Assembly (NCBI GenBank): GCA_003956705.1
Contig: QZCP01000401.1
Location: 124,001 to 188,000, forward strand
Length of the DNA: 64,000 nt
Reading direction: 5' to 3'
From: Brevipalpus yothersi
Lineage: Eukaryota; Arthropoda; Arachnida; Trombidiformes; Tenuipalpidae
Shown: positions 1 to 12,536 of the stretch, piece after piece
How the letters are laid out: every line of letters starts with the position of its first letter
Position numbering within the stretch: the first letter of the stretch is position 1
Program-made: the position numbers and the translations under genes
Notes under the pieces: generated by a model
Told to the model about the DNA's origin: nothing
Database searches by the model: none
What the model saw: only the letters and a program-made list of their open reading frames with translations

Positions 1-16
1 TTTTTGGCGCCAAAAA
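1..16. promoter_or_regulatory. E2F-like palindrome, copy 1
   Basis: A perfect 16-bp palindrome, TTTTTGGCGCCAAAAA, sits at the window edge. TTTGGCGC cores are known E2F/DP binding sites, and this one reads as a site on both strands. A second identical copy lies at 388-403. No coding start was identified nearby, so the gene it might control is unknown. E2F binding is inference from sequence alone. Confidence 0.4.
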
Positions 17-130
17 AAGGTACGATTTTTGACCGAAAGAATCTGAAGTAAGGTCTGTGGAGCGAGAAAAAGAGAAAGAGCGGAACGTGTGTCTGTGTCT
101 GTGTCACAACGTTGATCTCCCGTCTCTTTA

Positions 131-133
<3 letters not shown>

Positions 134-213
<80 letters not shown>
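134..213. repeat. (CT)n microsatellite
   Basis: About 80 bp of almost uninterrupted CT dinucleotides. Open frames across it encode only SLSL or RERE runs and are not genes. Confidence 0.95.
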
Positions 214-216
<3 letters not shown>

Positions 217-387
217 GCCTCACCCCAAGCCGGGTATATGTGTGTGAGAGCGACTTGGCCGTAGAGTAACAAAAGTTTTTCCGTACATTCGGCCGTCCGG
301 TGAGTTTGGCCTGATAAGTAAGAAGGTAAGTTAGAAGTGTGTACAAAAGTGCACAGACCGAGAGAGAGACGGGAAAGTCTTAGTCAT

Positions 388-403
388 TTTTTGGCGCCAA
401 AAA
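388..403. promoter_or_regulatory. E2F-like palindrome, copy 2
   Basis: A second perfect TTTTTGGCGCCAAAAA palindrome lies 387 bp from the first. The surrounding kilobase is less AT-rich than most intergenic DNA here and is rich in CT tracts, as expected of a promoter or 5' leader. A half-related site (tttttggcgcc, then divergent) is near 18246. Function is inferred. Confidence 0.4.
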
Positions 404-1807
404 TTTTGCCCTCTCACTCTTCTTGGCCCGTGTGTGTATGTTTCATAAGGGTGCAGGCCACTTTTCTCTCTCCTTCTCTCTCTTCTTTTGCTCTCTTTCT
501 TATTCTTGTCCGAGCAGAAGGTCGGAAATGAATGTACTCTCTTTGCTCTCTCTCTTTCTCCTTTTCTCACTCACTCTATTACCGAGAGAACAGTCGAACT
601 TCTGGGCCGAAAAACTTAAACTTAGGGCCACTCTCAGGCCAGTCCAGGTGAAAATTCGGGCAAGGTACTCATTGAGAGAAGGAGAGAGTTCTTCGTACTA
701 CAACCTTTCTCTCTCTTAGAAACTGAGAACAGCATCTTGAGGTCCGCCCTGAGGTTATCTTGTAAGATGTTCGGCTGCTGCTGGCCGAATATCGACTTCT
801 GACCGGCCGCGTGCTGCTGTTAGTACTGATGTTACTGCTGTTGGCCCGGGCCATTCTTACTGTCCGAAAAAGCTGCCCCATTGGCTTTCCATACAAAGTC
901 TCTCTCAAACAATTTGGAATGAGTTCATCTAAGGAACGAGCCACATGTCCATTATAATCATCATTCAGCAAAAGGGGAGGCCTCAGGTCAATGGCTCAGT
1001 GAAAGGTTTGCTGTTTCTTTGGAAATTCATCTCACTTTTGCCATTCCGAGCTTCTCGTAATCATGTTATTGGCTGGCTTCGAAATGAATATGATCACATT
1101 ACTGAAATATAATTCCAGATGAAGCTCGAATATTCTATCCTGTGGATGTAAGAGAGATCGAATGCTCATTAAGGATGAGTAATGAATTGAAAATTCAAAC
1201 TTTGAATTCACTCTTCCCTGATAATCGTTTTGCAACACTGATGGCAAAGGCATTCGATTTCTCTCTAATTCTTTCCCACATCCTCAAGCATCAGCAAGAG
1301 AGAGAGAGAGATGCTGAATTGGCGTGTATCAGAGTCTAAATTCCAAAGATCATGAGATGCCTTTCCTATGAACTATGGTCTCCTACTGCAGTAAGAGAAA
1401 CAATATCTCCTTGAAACTCAAAGAGACTGCATGGCTGATGCGAAAAAATATCAGATTTTCGAGAGAGGGAGAGAGAGAGAGAGAGAATGCAGCCGACGAT
1501 AATCTGATATTGCCCGGATCCTGCATCCAGGGTGGCAAAAATGAGGCTACCACAATCATTTGATTTTTAGAAAAAGATAACCCGTTATTGGTTATTGGAT
1601 GGGGGAAGATGGTGATTGTTTGTACATATGTCCACAGAATGTACACGATGAACGTTGACCTGATGTATCGCACGCTGGGAACACAATATCATGGTGAGAG
1701 AGAGATGTGCTGATGAACTATTCAACAGCGTGCTGATTAGCTGATCAAAATCCATGAGGCCAAACCATTATTTCTAAGGGGTGGAGAGTTTCAATACATC
1801 TTTCAAC

Positions 1808-1856
<49 letters not shown>

Positions 1857-3865
1857 TCTCTGTCTCTCTCTCTCTCTCTGTCTCTCTCTCTCTCTCTCTG
1901 TCTCTCTTTCTTTCTCTGTTCCTTATCAGCCTCCTCCTTCATCACAAACAGAGAAGAATGCTCTACTTTGTGATGGATTGAAAGAGTGATGAGAGGCAAA
2001 CAAGCCAAGCCCTAGAGTACACTCAGTGAAAAAGCGATTAAAATGATGATAAAAGAGTGGTCACTTGATTGTGGTTGCCATGAATAGAGATGGGCTGTGA
2101 TAATGATCACAAAATGGACACCGATCAAAAGTGAGATCGCATTGAGGCATCGAAAGGCTTGCCTCGAACCATTCAATAGTGGGTGGTGAAGTGAATAGAG
2201 GTAATAGTTTTATCTTTTCCAACTAGGCCAATTCATCCAGTAGAGTAGTCATTGGTCCATGTACTGTCCATCTGAATTATTAACTAGTTTTTGGTTCTCC
2301 AAAGTTTGGCTCTAGTTTGCACGCGTCGATTGGTGAACTGTGGCCCTCATGCACTCTATCGGATTGCCGATATACATATACATCGTGTATATGCTGGTTT
2401 TGAGGTAAGCAGATGATTTCAAAGTCGATCCCATCAAGCATACGATCTCAAATGAGCAAGAGAGAGAGAGAAAGGCCCAGTCCACTTGTGAGCACGCTAA
2501 TCGGCTGGCCATCGGCTGCGGGCCGAAACAGCCGGGCTCGAGGTACAAGAGACCAATGAAGCTTGCATGGTGAACGATCGAATCGTATCTGGATTGGATG
2601 GCCAAAAAAAATTATGTTCCCATGGCCAACACACGGCAATCGATGATGGTCTGAAGAGATGAGTGCGAGAGACTGACAGAGACTTCTGAACCATACAAGA
2701 TCACCAAAACCGAGGATTCACACACAGAGATATTGATGATAATGATGAACAACCGCACGAAGAGGTGAGATGGTCTAGATGATGAGTGGTTAGAAGGATG
2801 TTTCCACTTCGCTTGTCGCTTGGTTGATCACTCTGATCGTTGAGAGAGAGAAGAGAAAGAGAAAGATAGATTGATGATCGGTGATCGGTGATCAGTGATC
2901 ACCAGTCCGAATGATGATGTTCATAACGGATGTGTGCTCCATATTTTTTTTCGGACAAAAATTTTCGATCAAAAACAATGGCCATTGTGCGTTAGAATTT
3001 TAATCGATTATGATATTGCACTGCGATTTTCTGTGTCAAAATTTATGCTATATTGTGAGCTTCGGATCTTAGGGAAATCATGAATCTGTATGTTTCAAAA
3101 AATGTATGTTCAATTTTTGCTCATTTTGAAGACCAGTGAAAAAGAAAATAGGTTTTTCGGCCTCGAACTAGTATCAAAATTAGATATTAGCTAAATTTGT
3201 TTCCCATGAACTTATGGCAATATTAATCCTATTTTTATTTACTGACGATTTGGCAAATAAGTTGAGCGGCTAGATTTGACAAACACGGTGATGATAAACA
3301 ATTTTCGCAAATAAGTTCAAACTTTCCAAGTTGAACTCATTTCTCACCGCTTTATACAGAATGTAACGGTACTGGATAAAGTTTCTCATCAGATAGAGAT
3401 GCTATATTTCAACTTACAGTGCTAATCTTTTTCTCTCCTAGGTTTGGGCTTCCAGATGTAAATGTGTGTGAATATGACCTGATCATGCATTTTGCTAATA
3501 TCGTGTGAGGTTCAACTTGTATCAGGATCTTTCCCGCCATGCAAAGCAAAGCATAGCATTCTGAGTTCTTTATGACACGATGAAGTATTCGAAGACATTT
3601 TTTCTACCGATTTTGAAAATATTCTTGTTGATGCTAATTTTTCAGCACCTTTGTGACAAATTTCTCGAAACCATTCAAAAACACGAACCTTGATGGCTTA
3701 ATGGCTGACCATCGTCGCTTTAGTGTGAAATTGTCACTCTTGAGAATTTTTTGTAGAAAAAGTGAAGGTTTTTGTTTCATCGATCTAATCGGAGTCAAAG
3801 ATAACCATTAAGATATTAAAATACTAGTAGGGTATGGATAGACGAAATGAGGAGGCTGACCACCC
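404..3865. other. unassigned non-coding stretch
   Basis: No reading frame here shows a recognisable domain, and no convincing exon chain was found. The stretch contains CT/GA tracts and, around 600-960 and 2330-2650, patches of higher GC that could be 5' leader or promoter DNA of a gene outside the window. A minus-strand frame of 100 codons at 669-971 is open but low-complexity (Ser/Arg/Thr-rich). Confidence 0.5.
1811..1912. repeat. interrupted (CT)n microsatellite
   Basis: CT dinucleotides interrupted at intervals by GT steps, giving a higher-order pattern of CT runs separated by ctgtct. It is purely low-complexity; the ORFs in both directions are repeat translations. Confidence 0.95.
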
Positions 3866-4450
3866 TATGAATGTTTAGGTCTAGCATCAACTGGTGAGAT
3901 GGAAGTTAAAAATCCTCTCTTTCATGATGATATTACTCCAGATGCATCACCATGTGTTGTGAAGGAACGAGAGAGGAATGAGAAAGAGGAAAATAAGGAC
4001 AGAGATTTTCTCGGTGTGAAGAAGGATAAAATTGCGGAAAAATCAATGACTATCAAATCAAATCAAATATATTGCTGAATATGGGAGCAGTATTTTTGAT
4101 TTGAAAACATCTCAAGGATCACAAAAAAATTACCAAAACAAAATATTTTCCCCTCAAAAGTATTACATCATCAATAACCATTGATTCTACATGTTCATCT
4201 GAAAACTATCGATCTGACCGGTTATAATTGCTTCTAACTATTAGAAAGAGAGAAACATTCGAAGATCAACGTGATAGCTTGACTTTTACACCAAAATTGC
4301 CCAAAGTCTAATCAAAATCCGTTGCAGCTATCAGTAGAATCATTTATTTCTCACTTTTACCAAACTTTTCCGTGGGTTATCATGCAATTAATTCTAAGAA
4401 AAGTTGAAATTCTGCATCTGGTTTAAAGTTATAAATGTCACCAAAAAATT
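3866..4450 (+). pseudogene. truncated copy of NPDC1 last exon and 3' flank
   Basis: This roughly 585-bp segment is a near-identical copy of 21258-21850, the end of the last coding exon plus 3' flank of the NPDC1-like gene. It begins inside the exon (TATGAATGT) and carries the STGEMEVKNPLF coding stretch, but there is no upstream exon and no start. After the RDFLGVKKDK equivalent the reading frame differs from the parent. Homology stops abruptly at about 4450, at tcaccaaaaaatt, a few bases before the ADSL stop codon. It is best read as a segmental duplicate joined to the ADSL 3' end, not as a gene. Confidence 0.85.
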
Positions 4451-4456
4451 TCTTTC

Positions 4457-5977
4457 TCATTTTTTAACATGGGCTTTGACACTCAATTCTGCTTGATATT
4501 GTTTAATAGCTGGATAAGCCTCATTTTCCAAAAAAGATTCAACTTGCTCCGAAGCTCGTCCAGTGAATGTCTCAGGACGGAGAATCTCATGCATTTGTGC
4601 CTTGATGGGGTCGAAATACTTCGATGACATGATGCGATCAATAAGATCATTTTCTTTTCCCTTCTTTTTTACTTGATTGCCTGCTTCGTGAGATAACTGT
4701 CTTATCATTTCATGACACTCCTGTCTATTGGCACCCATTTTAACCATTGCTAAAATTATGTTCTCGGTAGCCATGAATGGAAGTTCCTTCAGAAAATCAG
4801 ATGAAAAAAACTCAGATTAAGTGATAAATTAAAATTAAAAATAAGATAAATTTTTCAATCAACAAACCTTGTTCAAATTTTTGCGAACCACGGCGAGGTT
4901 AACAACCAACCCTTCACCAATATTCTGCAACGTTTTTAAAATTTCATCGGCTAAAATGAATGCATTCGGCACGTCGACTCTTCTGATGGCACTATCGTCA
5001 AGCGTTCGTTCCAGCCACTGTGTAGCATGGGTGTTGAGAGCACCACTAACAAGGTTCATCAGGCAACGAGCCAGAGAACAACAGCGTTCTGATCGCATCG
5101 GGTTGCGTTTGTATGGCATTGCACTGGAACCAACTTGATCAGCTTCGAATGGCTCTTCGATTTCTTTTTCATGAGCAAGTAATCGAATGTCAGAACAAAT
5201 TTTGTGAACGGAAGCTCCTAGTGAAGCGAGAACAAAGAAAACTTCACTATCTACTTTACGGGAATAGGTTTGTCCACAAATGGGATAAGTATGACTGAAT
5301 CCAGCTTTTTCAGCTACCATCTTGTCAAGTAGGACAACTTTTTCATGATTATTTTCAAAAAGTTGTAGGAAAGAAGCCTGAGTTCCAGTGGTACCTTTAC
5401 AACCTCGGAATTTTAGATCATCATGAAGCTTCTCCAAGTTGCTGAGATCCATTAGAAGGTCACTTATCCAGAGACAAGCTCGTTTTCCAATTGTAGTTGG
5501 TTGAGCTGGTTGATAATGGGTGTAAGCTAGAGCTGGTTCTCGATGATGCTTTCTAGCAAAACCCGAAAAACGATCGATGCATCTAGCCAATTTGGGTAGA
5601 AGAATTTTGATACCATCTTTTATCTGGATAAGGTCAGTATTATCACCAACATAGCAACTTGTGGCTCCAAGATGAATTATGGTGGCGGCGGTTGGACATC
5701 GTCGAGCGAATTCATGGATATGTGCCATCACATCATGTCTTGTTCGAGTTTCATCCTCTTCAACAAACTTGAAATCAATGTTCTCTACATTCACTTCCAT
5801 TTCACGAATTTGTTCATCAGTGATGGGAATTCCTAATTCTTTCTGTGATTTAGCCAATATTACCCATAATTTCCTCCAAGTGGTAAACTTTTTCATCTCT
5901 GAAAAATTGTACCACATCTCAGAGCTCCCATAGCGAGTGGAAAGTGGTGATTGGAATCGCATTCTATTTTGGTCCAT
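4457..5977 (-). CDS. ADSL: adenylosuccinate lyase, single-copy form
   Basis: This is the purine-synthesis lyase that cleaves SAICAR and adenylosuccinate, releasing fumarate; it acts in the cytosol as a homotetramer. Two coding exons read 5977-4868 and 4786-4457, joined in phase (AACAAG/GAACTTCCA gives NKELPFMATEN), for 479 aa, close to the usual animal length of about 484. Visible motifs are TRHDVMAH, HLGATSCYVGDN, YTHYQPAQ and the intact superfamily signature loop GSSAMPYKRNPMRSER, so the catalytic His, Ser and Lys positions are present. The start at MDQNRMRF precedes the conserved QSPLSTRY. A possible upstream exon (6259-6289) would add an alternative N-terminus. The gene is divergent from TBCEL. 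Two further, fused copies lie at 44155-47186. Recognition of the family is secure; exon ends are by eye. Confidence 0.95.
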
Positions 5978-6258
5978 CTTTGAAGTTAATTCTGGATGAA
6001 AAAAGCAACAAGTTGAAAAACCAATTAATTCTACACAAAAGCAGAAATATTTGAATAATAAATTGGGAAAAAAGAAGAACACTAGTTGGCAAGAAGAACT
6101 AAATTTCACTTTCTCAATGACAACCTTCACTATGTTAATACGAGTATGGCAATTGAAAGTGGTAAAACACTAAATGATGAGAGATTAGATGTTTATCAAA
6201 GAGGCACACTCGATGATATTATCAGCTGATAAACAGATTTTATCAATTGAGAACTTAC

Positions 6259-6289
6259 CACCACAGACTGAGCCTACAATCGGATCCAT
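6259..6289 (-). other. candidate alternative first coding exon of ADSL
   Basis: On the minus strand an ATG at 6289 opens MDPIVGSVCG and is followed by a strong GGTG|GTAAGT donor. An acceptor (CATCCAG) at 5992 would join it in frame to ELTSK and then to the ADSL MDQNRMRF start, giving 494 aa. Phase agreement over a 267-bp intron supports it. It could equally be a 5'-UTR exon with translation starting at 5977. Confidence 0.4.
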
Positions 6290-8183
6290 ATCAGAGAAGT
6301 TGGAAACGTTCCAAAGTCCTTGTGAATAGTCAACCTTTGAGCTTGAGATAGTTCTGTGGCAAATCTTAATCCTCGAAGAGAACAATTTGTTAGGTTCTAA
6401 TGTTTTATCGATGATCTTGTGTGTTTGAAGGTGTTATCAGAGATTCTAGGCTTAATCATCTAATCGATCAGCAAAATACGAAGTCTGCTCAATATGTTCT
6501 CCGGTAATTTCTTAGCCGAGGAAAAATGAACATTTTTTCATCTCGCCTATGGAGTTGAGACTGGCGGTATTTTCAAAGACTATCGAAAGGATTTGATTTA
6601 ATTCCAATGAATCATTGAATCGTTAATCTAACGGAGAAATGAAAAAAAGAAAATGAATGAGATTAGTTCATCCTTGAAGGGAGCGAACAAAGAAAACATG
6701 AGCATATTTCATACTCACTTGGTGTGAAAAATTTTTCCACTCACACATCTGTGAAATTTCTCTTCTCAACAATTAACACAGTCACTAAAGGAGAAATAAT
6801 CATCATCCTAGCAATCAACATTTCAACCATCACACACACAGTTACACAATCTCACATCATGAGTTTTTCAATCATCATAAAGTTTGAATGATTCATAGTA
6901 AAAAGACATCCGATCAGACATGTCCAACTTATCGGAATAAATTAATTTTGAAAATGTTCAACCACACGGAAACACATTCCAATTGATCAATCAATTGAGG
7001 ACCCAGAATTCCATGGGAACTCCTTGGTGGAAAGTTAATTTCACAAAGATTTCATCATCATGGGATGCTGATGGGATGCTGATGAACGGTGTTGAGTACA
7101 CATTTGAAAAAAAAGGTTTGTTTGTAAACATCGAGTAACCAAGAAGAGAGAGAGCAAAGAGAAAGGCAAAGTGAAAGGGAGCAGTTTGAGTGAGTCTTGC
7201 TCACTCATCAAAAACTCGAGATTCTTGAGTCGAGAATATCAAAATATCAACATTAAGTGAAATTTTTTCTCTCTCTCTCTTTGCCTTTCAGTTTTCTTCT
7301 TTCTTGGTCCATTTTTGACATATTTTTGTTCATAATTTCAGTATTGATCAATCTATTTACACAATATTCGAGTATTCGAATAAAATATCAGTAGACTGAT
7401 CATCGAGGAAAGGGAGAAGAGACTTTCATCTTTCTGATCAGCATCATCATCATCTTCGAAATCAGTTTCACTTCATCTCGATTGTTTTTATTCGATGGTG
7501 TTTGAATTAGAACAGTTCGAATTGATAAGCCAGTGATTTTGTTCTCCAAACGGAATATTTTGCTGCATCCTCCATTCGCTAGCAAGTGAATTGATGAAAG
7601 AATTCAGTTAGCAACACTCTTCTTCTTCCATCATCTGTTCACCAGAATTGATCATCATCATCCTTGGATTTGGCCTACATTCTGTTGGCTGTGATCTTCT
7701 TTCTCTCTCTCTCTCTTTTCCTTTCCAGCTATTCACTTTGCTCTCTTCTCCTCTCTTCTCATCTCTCTATGCTAATTCTGCTTCATTCGTGATCTTAACC
7801 TCATACTAGAGAGACATGGATTTTGTATCCATAAAATAATCGTCAACTAAATTAATGAGTGAGCAAAATCCAAGGCTTCATCAATGTGATGCTATTTATG
7901 TTTGTTCCTGATTTTTCCTCAACATAACTTGAATCTCAATTAAATGGAAACAATGTTATTCACAGAACTCAATGACATTATGTAAAAATTTGATCATTTC
8001 TCTACCATCAATCAATAATTATTTGGTCTCCAAAAGTGTGTGTGTGTGTGTGTGAGTGCAATTTGTCAGACTTCTTTTTTCCTGGTTTTCTTTCCTCTCA
8101 TCAAGTCACCAAGCATTTGTGATTTTCAGCATCATCGAATCGAGCTAAAAGTTCGATCGATATCCAATTAACCAACTTGGAAC
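6290..8183. other. divergent intergenic region between ADSL and TBCEL
   Basis: This stretch separates two genes transcribed outward, so it should hold both promoters. It is AT-rich, with CT tracts (7268-7281, 7701-7714) and a (GT)n run at about 8037-8054. No open frame with coding character was found. Confidence 0.5.
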
Positions 8184-11100
8184 ATGTCTTTTGTGGATGC
8201 TCTTTTTCAACGATATTCGGATCCTCTTCGAGATGGACGAGAAGATGGTTCATATCAGATATTTATTGTCGGTTCTCTGAGTCCAGGTAAATCAGGTACG
8301 TGAAAGAAAAATAACGGTAAATAAATAATGATCCGTGCTGCTCACTTGTTCTTGGTGAATTATAATTACACCTCTCTTCTCCTCTTCCGAATACAACTCA
8401 TCAAGCGATCTTGCCACATAATCACAGCAATTATTCTCAAATTTCGTAGTTGATATTCCACTTTCAAAACTATCAATCATCTTGCATAATCAATCTGATT
8501 ATTTACTCATAAACAGTACAGGTTGCAATTCGATCCCTTGCACAATGATTTGAATTTTATCGCTAGACTAAATAACACCAGCAATTGGTATTTCATATCA
8601 AAATTTTTTGATTCATTCATTCGATCATCCACTAAGCTATCAACCTTATTGCCACTGGCACTTTTTCCCAAATGAGATATTTTATTCTCTAATAGCCGGA
8701 ATCTTATCCGCCAGCATCGTTTCTTGTCCATACAATCATGATTTGACCTCCTCTCTCTCTAATTCTACTAGCTTTGAATGAGCTTCATGAGTAGGTTCTG
8801 ATCGAAAATCGTTATGATAGATCCACTCAATATTTTTATTATCGACAAACTTTGCTTGTCCATAGTTACTTAAGATCGTAAATATTTTGTCCCATTAGGA
8901 AACTTATCAGCCAGTTTTTTGAAATTTTTTTCGAATCAACTTTCGATCAACAAATTTTTCAAGTGAACGCGAACAAAATTCACTCTTTTTGAAGAGTTGT
9001 TATCTGAAACCTTTCAACAGATAATCGTTTTCTTCTTATTACAACAAATTCCTTTCCTTGCTCTCTCTCTCTCTCTCTTTCTTTTTCTTTTTCTCTATCG
9101 ATTGGAAATTCTTGTTACGGCTAATCAGAATCTATCAATGAATCGAAATATTGTATTCAATTACATCACCACTATACTCATATCACTTGACTATATTGAA
9201 TAATTCTCTTTCGTTGATTATTCGGTTGATTACTGTTCAACACTTCAAGTGTCCTCCGAGCTTGTCTTCCTCACTTTTCGATTACTTTGTTAGCACTTAC
9301 GGTAAATGTGTTGATAATGATTACATTTTGATATATCAAGGCTCTACATGAACCAAACTCATGTTAACTTTCGGAAAATGTCTTATGATACTGGATGATG
9401 TCTAAATTTTTTCCATATTCTTTGAATTATTTTCACGAATCGAGAAGGCAACATTCAGCTTCAAAATGCTCATTATATTTTACCACCTCATGATTCTCAG
9501 TATTTTTTCCTCTCAAACCTTTCTCATTGTTGCTGCTAGATACCATAACAAACCATGCAATTTTTCTTCCTCTCTTTCTTTCTATATCTTCTGAATTCCA
9601 GATATCCTAGATAAATTTTTTTTTCGGAGGAAAAAGAAAATGATAAACATCCTTGAATACATGTCAGTGTCAGTCTCACAAGGCTTTGAAACATTTCGCA
9701 TTCCAACTCAAGTGAGAAAAATGTTATGTTGTGTATACATACACATACACACACAGCCACTTTTCAACATACATCAATCGAGCGCACATTCCTTTTCGTT
9801 CATAAGGACAACCGTTGCGGTTGTTCGTCTAATCATGTAAAATTATCTATGATTACATCAAGTTGCATCCAAACCTACTTTTTTCTCTCCTCTCAATCAA
9901 ACTTCTTTCACGTTATTGAGTAGTTTTTTTCCTCTCCACTTTACTGTGCAAGCTTTTCCAAATCAACTCTTTCACTCTTTCATCAGCATCCGAAAGATCG
10001 AAAAATCGAAAATTCATCGATACTTTCTCGATTGACGGAATGTAATGCTCACAAATTCAGGTTATCGTCCATACTGAAATCATTATCTCTCCTGAAATCA
10101 GTAATCCTGACTTTCACCTTCTCCATTAGAACTACTACTGCCATTCTGCTACAGTAGCTCACTGTTTAACTGAATTTTCAATTTCTTTCCAAGCTAATCT
10201 TAATTTACAAATTTTTTGGTTGGACAAGAAGTTTAGCATTCTATTCACCATCTGAATAGAATACATTTATTACTGAGGCAAAATTAATTTTCTTCTCCCA
10301 GCAATCAGAAGGAAAATATCTTATCGAAAAAGCGGTAATGATCTACATATGTGTGTTACTAGGTATTGAGAAATCGAAAAAAAATCAGCATAATCTATTT
10401 TTTTCTCATTTGACCCTGAAGCATTTGTGAGCTAATATTTGGCAGACATACCACATCTCGAAGTACATTCTCATTTTGAGAGAGAGAGAGAGAAAAAAAC
10501 ACTTTCAATAGTCTCGACTTTTTTTCCACTAACAACTGTCAATCAAATTATGTCCATTCCAATCGATCGATATCGAACCTGTATTTTGTTTCAATATTTC
10601 ATAATCTTTCTTTCTCTCTCTCACACACTTAAAGCAACTTTTTCTGAAGGTTCCATTTTCCCGCCATCATCTTCTATCGATTGCCAGACTCGACAGACTA
10701 TTCAAATTAACTTTCCAATCTACTTTCCTTCCCCCTTCAACCTTACAAGAACATTGAAAGTCACAATATAACCGATGAATATCTAATGTTGTTGTTATCC
10801 TTCCACTTTTCCCTATCACAGGTAATCATCTGATCTTACCTCCATCATTATCATTGAACGGATGTGGCATAAAGTATGCTGGTTCCGAGCGGAAGATTCG
10901 AGAGCTTTGTGCCAACATTGAACAATTGGATTTAGCATCGAATGATTTTCCCAATCTTTTGGAAATATTCAAAATTATCAAAGGAATGCCTAATCTAAGA
11001 TTTCTAAATTTGAGTGAAAACAATCTAAGTCATGATCATGGGATCACTTCGGAAAGAGAAGGAGGTCAAAATTCGAAGCAAGAAGAATCGTCATCATCGT

Positions 11101-12536
11101 CACCATCATCATCAGCACCACAACCCATCGAGCTGAACAACATGAGAAGTTTAGTTCTAAACAATACTCGTGTGCCTTTCTCTGTTGTCCATCTTTTACT
11201 AGACTCAATGACAAATCTGACCGATCTTCATCTCAGTTTGAATAATTATACAACATTGGATGTTGGTCCAAAATGTTATAACAATATACGCCGTTTATAC
11301 ATCAGTGGCAATCCAAATTTGAAAAGTTGGCTTGAAATATCCAATTTATTGCAAATTTTTCCATCACTCGAAAGTTTGACCATGGCTGATTGTAATGTTG
11401 ACACACTACCCGATGATTTATGTGCAATATTACCGAGTCTTAAGACATTAAATATCAGCAACTGGCCAATTAAGGAGTGGAAATTTTTGGAAAAGTTAAA
11501 TAACTTGTCCAATTTAACTGAGCTTCGATGTCAGGGTATACAAGTATTGCAGACAATCAACAATCCTGACAGTAAACGGCAGCATTTGATCGCTCGACTA
11601 CCCAATATTCGTCGCTTAAATGGTAGTGAGATCACTGATGATGAGCGCCTTTTTGCGGAAAAAGCCTTCGTTCGATGGTTCCTGTCGAATAATGATGTCA
11701 ATAAACCAGAAAGGTACATTCAACCCTACTTTCTTGAATTATTTTATCAGATTCGCTTCACTTCCTATCATCATATTGCTTGCAAAAATCCATTGTATTG
11801 ATGGAGATGGTTGAAAATATCCTGCTGAGCCAATTTTTCTCGAAAAAGAGAGAGAGAGAGAGAGAGAAAGAGAGATGGGAACTCAATAATTTGAATCTTC
11901 TTATAGAATGCTCATTTAGTTTATTTTCATTATTTCGACCTCTACCCTGGAGTGAAATTTTAATAGATTTCTTTTTAAATTTTTCCCATTTCAGATTTTA
12001 CCACTTGTTCAATATTCATGGCAAAGTTGATCCTCTAGCGGAAGTTGATCTTTCGCCACCCAAGTATGCCCAAACAAGAATTATTTGTACATATTTTGTG
12101 AAAAATAAATTGTCTGATGGTGAAGAGGATGACGATGAAGATGATTCTATCAAAAAGCAAGTCAAAGATGTTAAAGTTGATCTGAATAAGACTGTGAAAG
12201 ATTTCAAATCTGAAATCAGGTAAGATCACCACAAGGACTTTGAAAGCAATTCCATATTGAATATCTGCTCAAATTTTTCCATCAACCTTGCCCAGATCAA
12301 ATTACTTGGGGCAAAAAATATTTCCTAACCGTTCAATTAATTGATTTTTTGTAACAAAATTTCTCCTCTTTAGCGCCATTTTCAATCTGCCAGTCAATCG
12401 GATGCGCGTTTTTTATATCGATCATGAGATGGCCGAAGTAATGGGACCTGAGGAACTCAAATTTAATCAGAAAAAATTGTACACCTATAATGTGCAAGAT
12501 GGTGATGAATTTATTGTCGACCAAAAGCCAAAATAA
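8184..12536 (+). CDS. TBCEL: tubulin-specific chaperone cofactor E-like protein
   Basis: TBCEL is a leucine-rich-repeat protein related to tubulin cofactor E that lacks the CAP-Gly domain and is known to promote tubulin turnover. Four exons join in phase: 8184-8295, 10822-11713, 11995-12219 and 12374-12536 (463 aa; vertebrate form about 424). The N-terminus MSFVDALFQRYSDP resembles TBCEL rather than TBCE. LRRs run through about residues 50-300 (LRFLNLSENNLS, RSLVLNNTR, LKTLNISNWPI). Then come HGKVDPLAEVDL and a C-terminal ubiquitin-like domain ending YNVQDGDEFIV. A Ser-rich insert with an acidic flank lies within the LRRs near residue 125, and an acidic loop sits before the ubiquitin-like fold. 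The 2.5-kb first intron holds only low-complexity DNA. A decayed copy lies at 42790-43620. Confidence 0.92.

Noticed and set aside
57..346. Open frames over the CT microsatellite (SLSLSL / RERERE)
   Set aside because: These are translations of a dinucleotide repeat on both strands with no other coding signal. The same applies at 1745-2008, 15619-15819, 18391-18642 and 30090-30326.
669..8480. Shared VARSLDEL peptide in minus frames at 669-971 and 8292-8480
   Set aside because: The match is eight residues with poor DNA-level similarity around it; neither frame looks coding. Treated as coincidence.
11276..11719. Minus-strand frames inside TBCEL exon 2
   Set aside because: They are shadows of a clearly coding plus-strand exon.
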